64,000 nucleotides of DNA from Choanephora cucurbitarum. Its lineage: Eukaryota; Mucoromycota; Mucoromycetes; Mucorales; Choanephoraceae. A program made the position numbers and the translations under genes. The DNA lies in contig JAIWNI010000011.1 of the NCBI GenBank assembly GCA_025331435.1, positions 62,001 to 126,000 on the forward strand, given 5' to 3'. Each line of letters starts with the position of its first letter. The stretch's first letter is position 1. The notes below the pieces were generated by a model, which was not told the DNA's origin, ran no database searches, and saw only the letters and a program-made list of their open reading frames with translations. Below are positions 53,300 to 64,000 of the stretch, piece by piece.

Positions 53300-53626
53300 A
53301 TGGCACCAACCAAAGAAGACAAACAGTCCAAGCTTAAAGAAATTACAGAATCAGAAGAAGAAATGCCTTCAAAGAAGTCTTCATCCAAAGACAAAAAGAG
53401 CAAGAAATCAAAAAAGAAGTCCAAATCAAACAGTCTCGTTCCTTCAGATCAGTTGTCCGAGTTAACTGATGGCGTTACTGGTGGAGGCCAGCAACAAAGC
53501 GGCGGAGGTGGTGGTAAAAAAGATGGCCAACAACCACTAAGTTTACGTCTCGATCTCAACCTCGATGTCGAAATTACTCTGAAAGCTCGCGTTCATGGTG
53601 ATGTTACTCTTGCTCTCCTTGCTTAA
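53300..53626 (+). CDS. Small basic protein with LRLDLNL C-terminal tail, 108 aa
   Basis: Single exon, ATG 53300. A short acidic/Lys N-terminus, a Ser/Lys run (KKSSSKDKKSKKSKKKSKS) and a Gly-rich hinge (GGGQQQSGGGGG) precede the tail LSLRLDLNLDVEITLKARVH and GDVTLALLA. The tail differs from that of the 191-aa protein at only one residue over 27 codons, although 14 codons differ silently. Unknown function. Confidence 0.87.
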   Translation: MAPTKEDKQSKLKEITESEEEMPSKKSSSKDKKSKKSKKKSKSNSLVPSDQLSELTDGVTGGGQQQSGGGGGKKDGQQPLSLRLDLNLDVEITLKARVHGDVTLALLA

Positions 53627-54311
53627 TTTATCTTTTTTTTTTGTTTATACGCTTTATTAATTATTAATAAACATGAATCTATTGCCTAAGCCCTGAAATG
53701 TACAAATATGAAATCTAGTTTCCAGTGTTTGATTGCAGAACGCATTTTAAACTTATTGTCACAGATTAGATTGCAGCGATGCACCGTTACACACAACACG
53801 GGTCTTGTGTAACGATTATTAATAACATTACACCCTGAAAAAGTATAGACAGGACACGAAGATATGCGTCAAATGTTTGTTGAGGCTCAACTAACCGCCT
53901 AGCTCAATCATGTGGCGACGAATTTAGAGGAAATGAATGGCTAGAAATGTGGCCTGATTATTGTCAGTCCAAGGAAGAAAAGCCAAGAAAAACAAACTTT
54001 ATTGATGTCAGTAAAATGGCGTAATTTTCTTGTAGACATACATGCGCCGCTTGTTGGGAATGATCTCATTTGATGACCATAAGGGATTGACATGTATGTT
54101 GTGTTTGTACTACCATGAGCTGAAACGATGTTCCTACTGAAATGACATACTCCTTTTTCTCCCTGACGTCAATGAACTCTAACTTGATTACAGTTGTCAT
54201 GACTAACAACTAATAGTTAAATAGGAAATTTTATGTTTATTAAAGCTTAGGTTTAGAAATCATATAGTAGGTATACATAGTTAAAAGAAACTTATTTACA
54301 AAAAGGGAAAA
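53627..54311. other. Convergent intergenic with perfect 9-bp inverted repeat
   Basis: This lies between two stop codons. CGTTACACA at 53785-53793 and TGTGTAACG at 53806-53814 form a hairpin-capable inverted repeat with a 12-nt spacer. No ORF worth calling. Confidence 0.5.
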
Positions 54312-54749
54312 TTACAACAACGTTAACTTGATAGAGCCTCGAATCCTCGCTTTTAGCTTAATATCAGCATCAAGGTTCAGATCTAGCCTAAGCCGTAAGG
54401 CACTTTTTCCTCCTGCTTGAGGGTTGGAGGCAAGTTCAGGTTTTTTAAATTGTTGGACATGCTCTTTCAACTGTTTGGCTTGCAATTTTGCGCGATCTTC
54501 TTGTTTGGTTTCTGATTTTCCTTGCTTCTGGGTCTGGCTTGATTTCTCTTCCTTTCGACTTTTTTCTTTTTCTGATTTTTTGTCACTTTTCAATTTTTTG
54601 TCACTTTTCAATTTTTTGTCACTTTTCGATTTTTTGGTACGTTTTGATTTTTTCTTTTTGTCCTTTTGCTCTTGGTCTTGCTTTTCTGGATTTTGACTAT
54701 CAGAAGCTGACTTCTTTTTTCTCTGTTTCTTTTCTATAGATTCCGCCAT
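54312..54749 (-). CDS. Lys-rich protein with LRLDLNL C-terminal tail, 145 aa
   Basis: Single exon, ATG 54749. The body is dominated by Lys, Ser, Glu and Asp and contains an 18-bp tandem repeat encoding KSDKKL three times. A short helix (AKLQAKQLKEHVQQFKKPEL) precedes the tail LRLRLDLNLDADIKLKARIR then GSIKLTLL. This is the most diverged of the four tails: Asp becomes Ser and His becomes Arg, but the alternating hydrophobic pattern is kept. Confidence 0.85.
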   Translation of the reverse strand: MAESIEKKQRKKKSASDSQNPEKQDQEQKDKKKKSKRTKKSKSDKKLKSDKKLKSDKKSEKEKSRKEEKSSQTQKQGKSETKQEDRAKLQAKQLKEHVQQFKKPELASNPQAGGKSALRLRLDLNLDADIKLKARIRGSIKLTLL

Positions 54750-55105
54750 AGTTACTTTTAAGAATTTGATAAAGAGAACAAAAAAGAAGAGAGACTCAAA
54801 TGACTAAAAAGCGAAAAAAAGCAAACTAGAATTAAGTCCCTGCTGATCTTTTTAAACTTGTTACACAAATAATGATTGTGACATTATTATCATGTCATTT
54901 AGAGGACGATCAGCTTTGTTTTGTCATTTCCCATTAAGTTAGTGTTACTACAACTCTAAATTCAAAGAGACATCATTGTCCTCCAACATAGCGTAATTAT
55001 TGAGTACATTACGTTTGGATAGTGTCAACCAATTCAATAAAAAAGTTCAATGTGATCTAGCTCTTTTTTCTTTTCTTTTCTTTTCTTTTATCACAATCCA
55101 TCAAA
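54750..55105. promoter_or_regulatory. Divergent promoter 3 of the charged-protein cluster
   Basis: 356 bp between the 145-aa and 191-aa starts. It contains TTGTTTTGTCAT at 54916-54927, identical to a site in divergent promoter 2, and a strong CT-rich leader before ATG 55106. Confidence 0.45.
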
Positions 55106-55681
55106 ATGCCACCTAGTTCTGCTACCAACGAGAAAGAAGCCACAAAAGAAAAGAGCGAACAAAAGCAAGATTCAAAAGAAAACGGCTCTGCAAGTGCTGA
55201 AAAACAAGAAGACAAGAATGAGAATGCTCAAAAAAATAAGTCTGAGAATGACAATGAAGACTCAGATGCATCCGATTCTGATAATGATAGTGAAGATGAT
55301 GGTGATGATGATAGTGATGACAGCGATGAAGATGACAGCGACGAAGATGATAGCGACGAAGACGACAGTGATGATTCCGATGAAGAAAGTGACTCGGAAG
55401 AAGATACAGAAACAGAAGACACCGAAGAAGAATCTGACGAAGAACTAACTCCTAGCCAACTCTCCAAGCTAAAGAAGCAAAAAGGAGGAGACCTCGTGAA
55501 AGGAGCAACCGACACTGCTGGTAATTTGGGCAAATCTGTTGGTGGTGCCGTTAGCGGCGGTGGCGGCGGTAGTGGTGAGAGCGACCATCCTTTGAGTTTG
55601 CGTCTTGATCTTAACTTGGATGTTGAGATCGAACTTAAGGCACGAGTTCATGGTGATGTTACTTTGGCTCTTCTGCGTTAA
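55106..55681 (+). CDS. Highly acidic protein with LRLDLNL C-terminal tail, 191 aa
   Basis: Single exon, ATG 55106. The N-terminal third is Lys/Glu/Asn-rich. Residues about 50-113 are almost only Asp, Ser and Glu (repeated DEDDSDEDDS). Then come a short helical block (LTPSQLSKLKKQKGGDLVKG), a Gly-rich hinge (VGGAVSGGGGGSG) and the tail LSLRLDLNLDVEIELKARVH with GDVTLALLR. Same architecture as the 108-aa protein with a much longer acidic body. Unknown function. Confidence 0.87.
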   Translation: MPPSSATNEKEATKEKSEQKQDSKENGSASAEKQEDKNENAQKNKSENDNEDSDASDSDNDSEDDGDDDSDDSDEDDSDEDDSDEDDSDDSDEESDSEEDTETEDTEEESDEELTPSQLSKLKKQKGGDLVKGATDTAGNLGKSVGGAVSGGGGGSGESDHPLSLRLDLNLDVEIELKARVHGDVTLALLR

Positions 55682-55877
55682 AGACCGAAATATAACCTGT
55701 AAAACTATCTTCTTTTTGTTATTTATAATTACTTAATTCTGTAATAAACAATATCTCTTTTTTTTTATTGTGCGATTAACATAATATTTTGGATAGTGCA
55801 GACTTCTTCAAACATCCTTGCAAAAATTATTGCTTTTCAAAAGCGGCTTCTATAATATTTACAAAACATGGCTCTGC

Positions 55878-57127
55878 TTAAATCGTTTGTGTCTTATAAG
55901 CTTTGTACATAGTAATCGGTAACTTCCAGTCTTTCTTTTGCAGTTTTGCATCATAAATATTAAAGTTGGTTTTCTCCAAATTTTCCAAGAACTTAATGTG
56001 TGGCACCTAAAATTGAATGCATTAATAAATGATGAAATTGTCCAACATATAGTACATACAGCTGAAAGAAATGCAGGAAACGCATCTGCTGGTATCTGAT
56101 TCATAATTGAACGAGCAGTTAACAACTGATCATATGCGGCTGTCGCTACATCATATATAGCGTCTTCCATTCCTTCAGCCTCTCCGCGAAAGACGTTTTC
56201 TTGAACAATATTATACTATATTCATGGTTTCTAAGAAAATGCTGCTGGGATTGTTTCAATATGTATGATAAATACCTTTGCAGTAATTTCTGCTGGCAAA
56301 ACTAAACGCTTTTGACTGATATGAAAAGGCAAAGATCTCAAGAAGATTGATATCCCAATCATCTTTCCGATATGGCTGATGGCGTGATCAGCATTGACAT
56401 CTTTAATACCTAAAGATTCAAGTTGCAAATACAAGAGACTCGATTGTGTGTTTTCAGCGTATGTTTCCATATCTTTGATAGTCATGAATTGGTGATCATC
56501 CAAGTTGCTCATCTGTTGTTTCGAGAAATGCTTTGTGTAACCCCTTTCTAATTTGCTTATTTTTCAATAACTTACTCTTTCAGAAATAATGCGTTTCATC
56601 CACATAGCGGATAGCTTAGACGATTTCAATGCTTCTGCAATAGCTAATGCGATAGGCTGTTCAGGAGGATGACCCTTTTTACCATCAAATACCAGAAAAT
56701 CAGTATCATGTAGTTCCTGAAACCGAAGATTACTTACAGCATATATTTTGTCTAAAGCGTCTTTCCAGAATTGCATTCTCATTTTACCAATTTCTGGCTT
56801 CGAGACATTTTCACGTATAGAGGCTAGCTCAACGTTGAAAGCTCTAAGAGCATACTGAGTATCTCTTAGGTGCGCTGGGAAGAAGGGAGTTGAAAGATAA
56901 CCTTCATAATCTCGCTTTCTATCCTTGCAAAAGAGAAAAATTTACAGCTGCTATATGAGTTGAGTAGGAAAACGATTATTTCGCGTAGTTGTTTACCTAA
57001 CCAGATCTCGACAGTAATTCAAGGCGCTTTCGACGCGCTCAGAAGATGCTGTGGAGTATTGTCTGCTGGATGTTCGCGCAATTAAACGGAAAGCAGTTCC
57101 AGACTTTAAGCAGATCGTTGAGGCCAT
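55878..57127 (-). CDS. NDUFAF6-like mitochondrial complex I assembly factor (squalene/phytoene synthase fold)
   Basis: Exons 57127-56997, 56918-56738, 56674-56576, 56512-56276, 56215-56060 and 56006-55878 give 310 aa. The N-terminus is Ser/Arg-rich and free of acids up to about residue 25, a mitochondrial presequence. The fold's blocks are [107 protein letters not shown] and FPAFLSAV. The DxxxD prenyl-diphosphate motifs of true synthases are not evident, as in NDUFAF6. The 63-nt intron 56675-56737 has no stop and stays in frame, but splicing it restores the conserved WKDALxxIYxGxPPxxP block. Confidence 0.88.
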
Positions 57128-57724
57128 GGAGATAATGTAAGTAAAGACAAACTAAGTGCTTTTCGCAGTTCACTACAGGCTATATTTAAAAAGCCACTAA
57201 TTCTATCCAAAGTCCGTTCAATATATGATTTTAAAGCCATTGATTCTATGAACATCTTATCACCTCTACCCATGGTAAAACAGCCAAAAAAGAATCAAGC
57301 ATCTTCTAGTTATATGCTACTGGTAGACAATGATAAAAGGATATCTGAACTATCTTAAGAATAGCTTAATATACACTGCCTTCAGAAATTGAATGACTTG
57401 AATTTGCAGTTTTAAAGATAGTTCAGACCACTTTTTACCCTCATGAGTGTCATTAGGCTCTTGCCTATTGTTTTGTTTACTGCGTATGTAAATCATATAA
57501 TAGAGATAAAAAACAGGAATCATAAATGCACATGTGCTAATAGTTATATTTGAGGAAACTTTGTCTATGACATTTAGCTTTCTCATAGTTTAATTAAAAA
57601 ATTAGGTTTACAGTGATTGAGAACAAATATACATATACGAATGCAGCCGCTTTTGTGCTGACAAACGATTGGATTGGATTTACATAGAGCAATGATATTG
57701 CGGTTTGATTGAAATTGTTTGATG
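57128..57724. other. Intergenic between two minus-strand genes
   Basis: This is the promoter of the NDUFAF6-like gene and the 3' flank of the kinesin. A 78-codon minus frame (57350-57586) encodes a peptide with one hydrophobic segment (ITISTCAFMIPVFYLYYMIY). There is no other support that it is a gene. Confidence 0.4.
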
Positions 57725-60700
57725 TTAGAAACACATAAATTTGCTTTTTCTGTTCATGAGCTCATCCATACGGTTTTCAAGAATACGTCTGGCTTTCTCT
57801 GCCTTCTCTTTGAGCTCCCTCTGCTGCTTTAGCTTATTTTCTAATTCCTGGCGTTCACTGATTGATTCTTGATTTGAAGCCATTTGCTGCGATTGTATTT
57901 GACTGACTTGGGTACGCAGATTGTTAATTTCGAGGTTGTATGCTTGCTTCTCTCGACTTAGTTTATCCAATTGCTTTTTGACTTCAAGTATAGAAGACTC
58001 TGATCTCAACAATTGTGTTTCTAACTTGCAAATAACATCCTGGTGTGCTTTGACATCGTTTTCAGCAGTCTGAGCTTTGCGTTGTAGTGAGCGAATGATT
58101 CTATCATACTTTTCAGAATCAAAGCTTGTAATAGAGCTTGCACTCATCACTTCGCTGAAGGTACTGGAAGCAACTGAGTCTTGGCGGCGAAGACTAAGAA
58201 GGCTCGAATTCTCGATAGAATTTGGACGCGAAGTAGATAGTCGCATTTCATTCTCTTGCACAAGAGACTCACTTGATGTAGGAGGTGCAGGTAAAGGCGA
58301 TGGGATAGGTGGAAGTGGATTACAAGGAGGTGCAGTGGGAGGAGGAAGAATTGTAGAACCAAAATACGTTTTGCTGTGGCGCCCAGTTAATGATCCTCTT
58401 GGATTACCAGCTACATCAGATCTTGAAGAGGAGAACGACACAATTCTGCCTTCGTCACTCAAATGTTGACGACTGTTGTCCATTAAAACAGTTGAAACGG
58501 AGCGAAGTGAGGCGGATTTAGATAGTCTAGATATACTAGGGCTTGAAAGATCTCTTTGAATCTTAGAGTGTATCATGCTTCCGTTATTTTGACCAAGTAG
58601 CAAAGGTGGAGAGGAAATGCGAGGAGTTTGAGGTGGAGAGGTAAAGTGATTTGAGTCTCTGTTAAATGCGGAAAGGCTTTTTCTTTGAGGTGCAACCTGT
58701 TCCATTTCTTTTTCGAGCCGGTCATTAACAGCCGCCAACTTCATTAACTCGAGTTCTAGATTCTTAACTTCTAAAGCTGATTGATTACGTTGGATTACAA
58801 GCTGAGATTCAAGGTCGTCGTTAATTCTAACAAGCTGGTTATTGTCTTCTTGAAGCTGAACAATTCTTTCGACAAGCTCCTGTTGATCAAGCGAATTATT
58901 GCTTGCAACTTCTGAATTTGTTGTCAAGTCGTCTTGTTTGTTATCAACAACTAGACTGGAGCTAGAAGTGTTGAGAGATGAGTTGCTGTTTGTTTTGAAC
59001 ATAGAGTCCTGTCTCTTCATCTGTTTTTTAGTTTGTTCAAGAGATGTTTCTAAGATGCTAATCACATCCTTGTAGTGCTTGTTCTCTTTGAGGGATAAAA
59101 AGAGTTCTTCCTCGACCTTTTCTGCTTTTTGTCTCCACATAGCAGTTTGCTCTACTTTAGCTTGTTCTACCAGAGCCAACCTTGATTCCAATCCAAGAAT
59201 CATACCGGAAGGGTCTTTGTTAGAAGCTAAAGTTCTCTCGTGTCTTATTTGCTGTTCAAGATTATCCACAATATTCTTTAGCTCCTCATTTTCAGTATGG
59301 TACCTTTGGATTTGAAGGTAGTTGTTTTCTTGTTCCAGCTTATTACCAAGAGAATTTTCGAGTGATATGTCTGAGCTAGAGTAAGACTGGCCTTGCATCG
59401 AAATGGTCTTCGAGGGAGCCAATTGATGAGCTTCGTTAAGTTGGATAGTTAGAGATTTAATCATGCTATCGCTATGGGATGCTTGCTGCGAGGCATGTTT
59501 CAGGAGTTCCGAAAGTTCTTCCTTTTCGCTGTTGAGTATGTCAATGGCTGCCGTTTTCTCACTTAACTCTTGTTTGTGGTACTCGTACATATTTTTTATC
59601 TCCTGCACAGCTTCCATGCTCTTTTCGTTTTTAAGTTCTTGCGATTGCAAGATCTTTTCTATTACTTGCATCACTTTCTCTATGTCCTTCTTTTCGCTGC
59701 CTATAACTTCTATATGCTTAAGCATATTTTCTAGTTGGCTTTGCATATAGGTGGCTGCATCTGTTTTTGAAGCAACTTCAACTTCGAGAAGTTTGATTCG
59801 ATTGTCGCGCTCTTCTAATTGCTCGTAAAGGTTCTTCAAAAGATGGTCAGTCTCTTCCAACTTTAATTCGAGTCCTTGAATGAGGGCTGTCTGTCTCTCG
59901 TCAACAGAAGATAAAGCATTCATTGCTGCTTGGAGCTTTTCGATTTCTTCCTCCTTTTGCTTCTTGTTTTGTTCTTCTTGTACTTGCATTTGCATTTCAA
60001 GTTTGTGTTTTGCTTCTGTAAGTTTGTCAATTTTGATTTGTTCTTGGTAATTTTGGTCTAGCAACTCAGTCTGGTGAGTCTCCTTGAGATCAACCAAAGC
60101 TTCTTCAAGTCTCTCGATTTCCAGTATATGAGTTTGGCGTAATTGCGAGAGCTTGTCTTCAAGTTGTCCAATTTCACTTAATTTTGATTCGAATGCTTTC
60201 ATTTCTGATTCTTTCTGCGCCAACAATGTCGAGAGTTCTTTTATTCTGCAAGAATTATCGGCACTTTCTGTTTCTTTTAGCTTGGCATATTCTCTCAGAT
60301 TTGCTAGTTGTTGCTCAAGCTCTTTGCATTTTGCTTCACTTGTGCCAAGCTTTTCTTCTATAGACTCTTTTTGTTGTAGTGCCTGAGCAGACAAAAGCTC
60401 TTTTTCTCTGTTAGTAGCAAGTCCAGCCACTTCTTCAGAAAGTTTGGCGCGCTCCGATTCAGAGGATGACAGTCTTGATTCCAGGTCAGAGATATATTTT
60501 TCTGTTTGAGAGTCCATTTCTTTGAATTTTATAATTTTTTCACGAAGTTCAGAGAGTACTTTTTGATCCTTTTGCGCTTCTTCAATCGATTTGTGAAGTT
60601 TTGCTTCAAGTTCAGTACAGTAGGTTTCAGAAGACTGTTCACGCTCAAGAGCAGCAGAAAGGCGAGACTTGAGATCGTGAATTGCTTGAGACTCGCTTGT

Positions 60701-63065
60701 TTGGAGTTGGAGATATTCTGCTATTTTAGCTTGCTGTACCGACAGCACTTGATCAGATTGCGATAAAGCTGTCTTTGCCGCAGCTAACTGTGATTCTAGA
60801 CCAGATATTGATTTTTCGTATTCTTCAATGACAGGTTCAACTAAGTGCTGAAACTCTTCAGGACTAGATATTCCGCTTCGACTCTTTACATTTAAGTGCG
60901 AAAGCTCCATTTCTACATGAAGATTGCGCTCGCGTGTAACGGAGAGCTCGTTTTGAAGTTCTTCTACTTGGCGACGAAGGTCAGATAGTAAAGCAGCTGT
61001 ATCGTTGCTATTCTCTTGATCATGGCAACTTTCTGAAAAAGCAGGTTCCTCAAATGTAGTATTTTGAGTGGTCGCAGAAGAGTTATAAGATAGGCATACA
61101 TCGCTGTCATTGGTAAGAGATGAGGTGGATGACGATGCAGCTCGAAAATTTGAAGAATTGACATGCTTTGTTTTTGAAGATTTATTTGCTGAAGAGTGTG
61201 GCGAAGGTGTTCTGCGGGAGCTGGTCCTTAAGCTCTTGATTTCAGATTTTAGTTTCGTAATAAGTTGTCGAAGATAGTCCACATTATCACTTATCATCCA
61301 CTCCTCTGTTTCGTTTTTCTCGCTTTTGTTGTGAATACTTCGAGCACGGCAAGCGTATTTAAGCGTATTGGCTGTTTCTATCAAGTCGGCTTCTGCAGGA
61401 CTGATACAGGCGATCATAAGTGTTGTTGAATTGCCTCCCAGTGAGTCTTGTAGTAAACGCGTCAACTTGGAATCACGGTAAGGAACATGTACTGGTTTTT
61501 TGTGAGGATCAGAGAGCGCACAAATCACATTGCCAAGGGCCGATAGACCTGCATTGATGTTGATTCCTTCTTTTCTTCGGTCACCTTGAGCAGCTGTTCT
61601 TTTTAGTCTTTCTGAACCAGCCAAATCGACAAAATGAAATTTTGATTGTGTCACTATCCATTCTCCTTGCTTTTCTTCTGTTACGGAGTTGCGTCTCTCC
61701 ATTTGTCCTATCATGGCTTTTACATTGAGCGTGCTTTGTCGCTGCATTGAGCGACTGTTAGATCGACTCGTACTGGATGTTTCTGATGCTGTGTTTCCTG
61801 AAGAAACCCATTTTTCTTGTTTGAGAGTTACTGAGAAAATAGCATGAGATCTGGATGATTTTGCGTTCATGTCAGTCGAACCTGTAGCTCGATTTTCTGT
61901 TCCCGTTTGAAGATGTCTAAATTATCATTAACGCATTAAATTTTTGGTTCATATCAAGCAAAAGTGTTTGATCAGTGATTTATACCTTAAGACATCGTTT
62001 GTGCTCTTGACAGGTATTTCTTTCAAACCAGTCCAAATGATGTGACCTTTGGCATCTTCTCTAATAGTGATAGGTGATTTTTCATGAGCAGGAGCAGGAT
62101 TTAGCAAATCGATTAGCTCCTCATTATATATTTCAATAAATGAGACATGCACTGTATATCTTGTTGCCTTGTCACTTTGCGGTGGTTCAGAAGAAGTAGG
62201 AGGTATATTTGAACCACGACGAGAAATAGTAGAGGCTGGCTTTAGTTTTGCACTTGGGCCAGGTTGTTTAGACATTCGTGACACAAAGCTAGTGCCAGTT
62301 GTTGTAGACAAGAGTGATGGAATGCGCCTAATCCCTGAATGAGTACTGCTGCTTTTGTTTGATGACTGACTTTTCTCTATCTGTTCAAACAAAGCAGACA
62401 TCGCACGAGGAATGATGCCTATAACCCTTAGTTAAATATCATATTCCATTTGTCTAATTTGGTGTTACCTTCTTGTTCTGGATTCGAATTTTTTTGGCTG
62501 TCCAGTGCTGTTCCCATTGTATAAGTCTTTCCAGAAGATGTTTGTCCCTATATGTTAGAAGAAGAGATAAATACATTTCTATTTTAGACTTCAAAATCAA
62601 ATATCTGTTAGGAAATCTTACATAAGCTAAGATAGTAACATTATAGCCTATAAGGTATCTGCGTGAGTTACACTGATCTTTGTATGGTTGTTTGTTTGTT
62701 TGTTTGATATTTACCATCCAAAAACCTGTCAACTAGTTTCGATCCAACAGCTGAAAATATATCCTTCTGACTGCTTGAAGAATCAAATACATGATCGAAC
62801 TGAAAGGACTTTTGATGAGGAATAATGGCTACTGAATTTTCGAATGTTTTTATAACATCAGAATCAGTTGAATTCGAAAATCGAGGTTGAGCTTTATCCT
62901 GCCGTGTTAAAGGCCGTACTCGTAAAGCTATTATTTAACATGAGTCATACTGAACTTTGTTTCCGTCTTTGAGAAAATGTATTGTTCATACTTACCCACT
63001 TGAACTGCTGTTGATTGAGAGCTCTCGGTAATAGAGTTGCATGACATTGGTGTGGATGCAATCAT
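57725..63065 (-). CDS. Kinesin heavy chain, kinesin-4/KIF4-KIF21-like, 1670 aa
   Basis: A microtubule motor with an N-terminal head and a very long coiled-coil stalk. Exons 63065-62996, 62927-62715, 62647-62622, 62547-62469, 62418-61986 and 61916-57725. Head: [43 protein letters not shown] (P-loop about 104-111, split by introns around a 26-nt exon), [17 protein letters not shown], switch [10 protein letters not shown] (about 291), switch II DLAGSE (about 371), [32 protein letters not shown] and [14 protein letters not shown]. Two Ser-rich insertions interrupt the head, about 70 residues before VHVSFIE and about 40 between switch I and II. The rest is heptad coiled coil with a Pro-rich break ([16 protein letters not shown]) near the end. 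Kinesin-4 is the best fit by head sequence, not certain. Confidence 0.9.
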
Positions 63066-64000
63066 TGTTTTAATAGCATGAATTTTAAGCTTTGGCCCGA
63101 ATAAAAACTTAAGAAATTATGAAAGAGAGAAAGTGTGAGGAAAAAAAATAGTTTTCAGATTTTCCCTTAAGATTAGGCTTACTGCTCAATATTTTCTTTT
63201 TATGGAATCAGGGGTTATTGGATGTCAAGGAGGTTACTATTGGTATCAATGGACACTGTTTATATAATAAAAAAAAATAGAGATAAAGGAAAAGGGAGCT
63301 TGTCAATAAGTGTTTTTTTTATGCACTGAATTGGTTGACAGGCAAACAAAAACTATTAGTTAAATATATGGTATGCAAAAATGAGTGGTATATGGTCTAA
63401 GCAGAAAGGAATGTGATGAGTCTTAAGAAAGATGTATATGCTTTAAGACATAAAAAAGAAGAAGAAAAGACAATGAAGATAGAAAAGTAGATAGGTGTTA
63501 AAAATAGTTTTAATTTTTAATATTTTGTAACCTGTTACACGCTTTTGTTTTAAGAAAGCATTTAAGCATTAGGAAACTGATCAATTCTTATTGTAACATT
63601 GTCATATAATAATTATAAGGGTTGTACTACTTTGAAAACCTTCCTCGTGTCTCTGGCAAAACTGATACTGCATCTCAAGCTTGTTTCTTAATTTAAGCTT
63701 TGTCCTCTGCATGGATAAAAGATATGCATATAAAAGATGTTACTAAGAATACACCTTTTCCTGAAACAGATTGTACAAGAAAAAACTCAGATTGCTCTAC
63801 CGAAAAATTCGAATTGCACTAGTATGCTGCCATCAGCTTTCATAAAGATATGCTACCCAATCAAGTGTCAACTAAAAGTATAAAGGAGCTCAAATAATGT
63901 AAGGGGGCTGAAGTAGGTACAACCTGCAAAATGCTCACAAAGACAGAAACAGCTTAGTCTAAAGCTATTTAGTTCCTAGACGGCTGACAATTGTCAATCT
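63066..64000. other. Intergenic, kinesin promoter side
   Basis: AT-rich sequence up to the window edge with purine runs near 63120-63150 and 63270-63295. No coding region, RNA gene or repeat could be recognised. Confidence 0.5.

Noticed and set aside
56717..56737. 21-nt intron in the NDUFAF6-like gene
   Set aside because: A CAG at that distance exists, but 21 nt is too short to splice; the 63-nt alternative fits family conservation.

Overview
The window reads as nuclear DNA of a fungus, most likely Mucoromycota (Mucorales type). The reasons are AT-rich spacers, genes split by many short GT-AG introns (about 50-70 nt), pyrimidine-rich leaders before start codons, and a mix of RPN3, BLM10, GSK-3, GDA1, a VHS-GAT adaptor, a chitin deacetylase and fungal transposons. 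No species can be named from sequence alone. Exon joins given here were worked out by hand from splice signals, reading frame and family conservation.

Layout. 1-15062: the 3' end of a HAD-family phosphatase (CECR5/YKR070W type), a 283-aa protein of unknown function (-), a secreted chitin deacetylase (+), a CDP-alcohol phosphotransferase of phospholipid synthesis (+), proteasome lid subunit RPN3 (-), a one-zinc-finger protein (+) and an unknown 455-aa protein (-). 15782-23176: a complete, apparently very young Ty3/gypsy LTR retrotransposon on the minus strand. Its two 636-bp LTRs look identical, it is flanked by TGTT, and it carries a textbook -1 frameshift signal between gag and pol and a separate integrase ORF. 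24567-41401: an IQ/coiled-coil protein, a VHS-GAT trafficking adaptor, the giant proteasome activator BLM10, GSK-3 kinase, Golgi nucleoside diphosphatase GDA1 and a transcription-factor-like protein. 41539-47225: a full-length non-LTR retrotransposon (ORF1 + ORF2, poly-A tail, 12-bp target duplication) inserted 137 bp upstream of the start codon of that transcription-factor-like gene.

47717-55681 is the most unusual part. Six genes in strictly alternating orientation encode highly charged, probably disordered proteins. One is a 1140-aa protein with tandem 72-residue repeats (DUF3659/LEA-like). Four others have unrelated low-complexity bodies but end in almost the same ~27-residue amphipathic tail (LxLRLDLNL...LKA..HGD.TL.LL). 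Codon comparison shows many silent changes under a frozen amino-acid sequence, so the tail is under selection. I know no named function for it.

55878-63065 holds an NDUFAF6-like mitochondrial complex I assembly factor and a 1670-aa kinesin (kinesin-4-like), both minus. Two proteasome regulators (RPN3 lid subunit, BLM10 cap) and two secretory or membrane enzymes (CPT/EPT, GDA1) share the window, but nothing suggests they are co-regulated.
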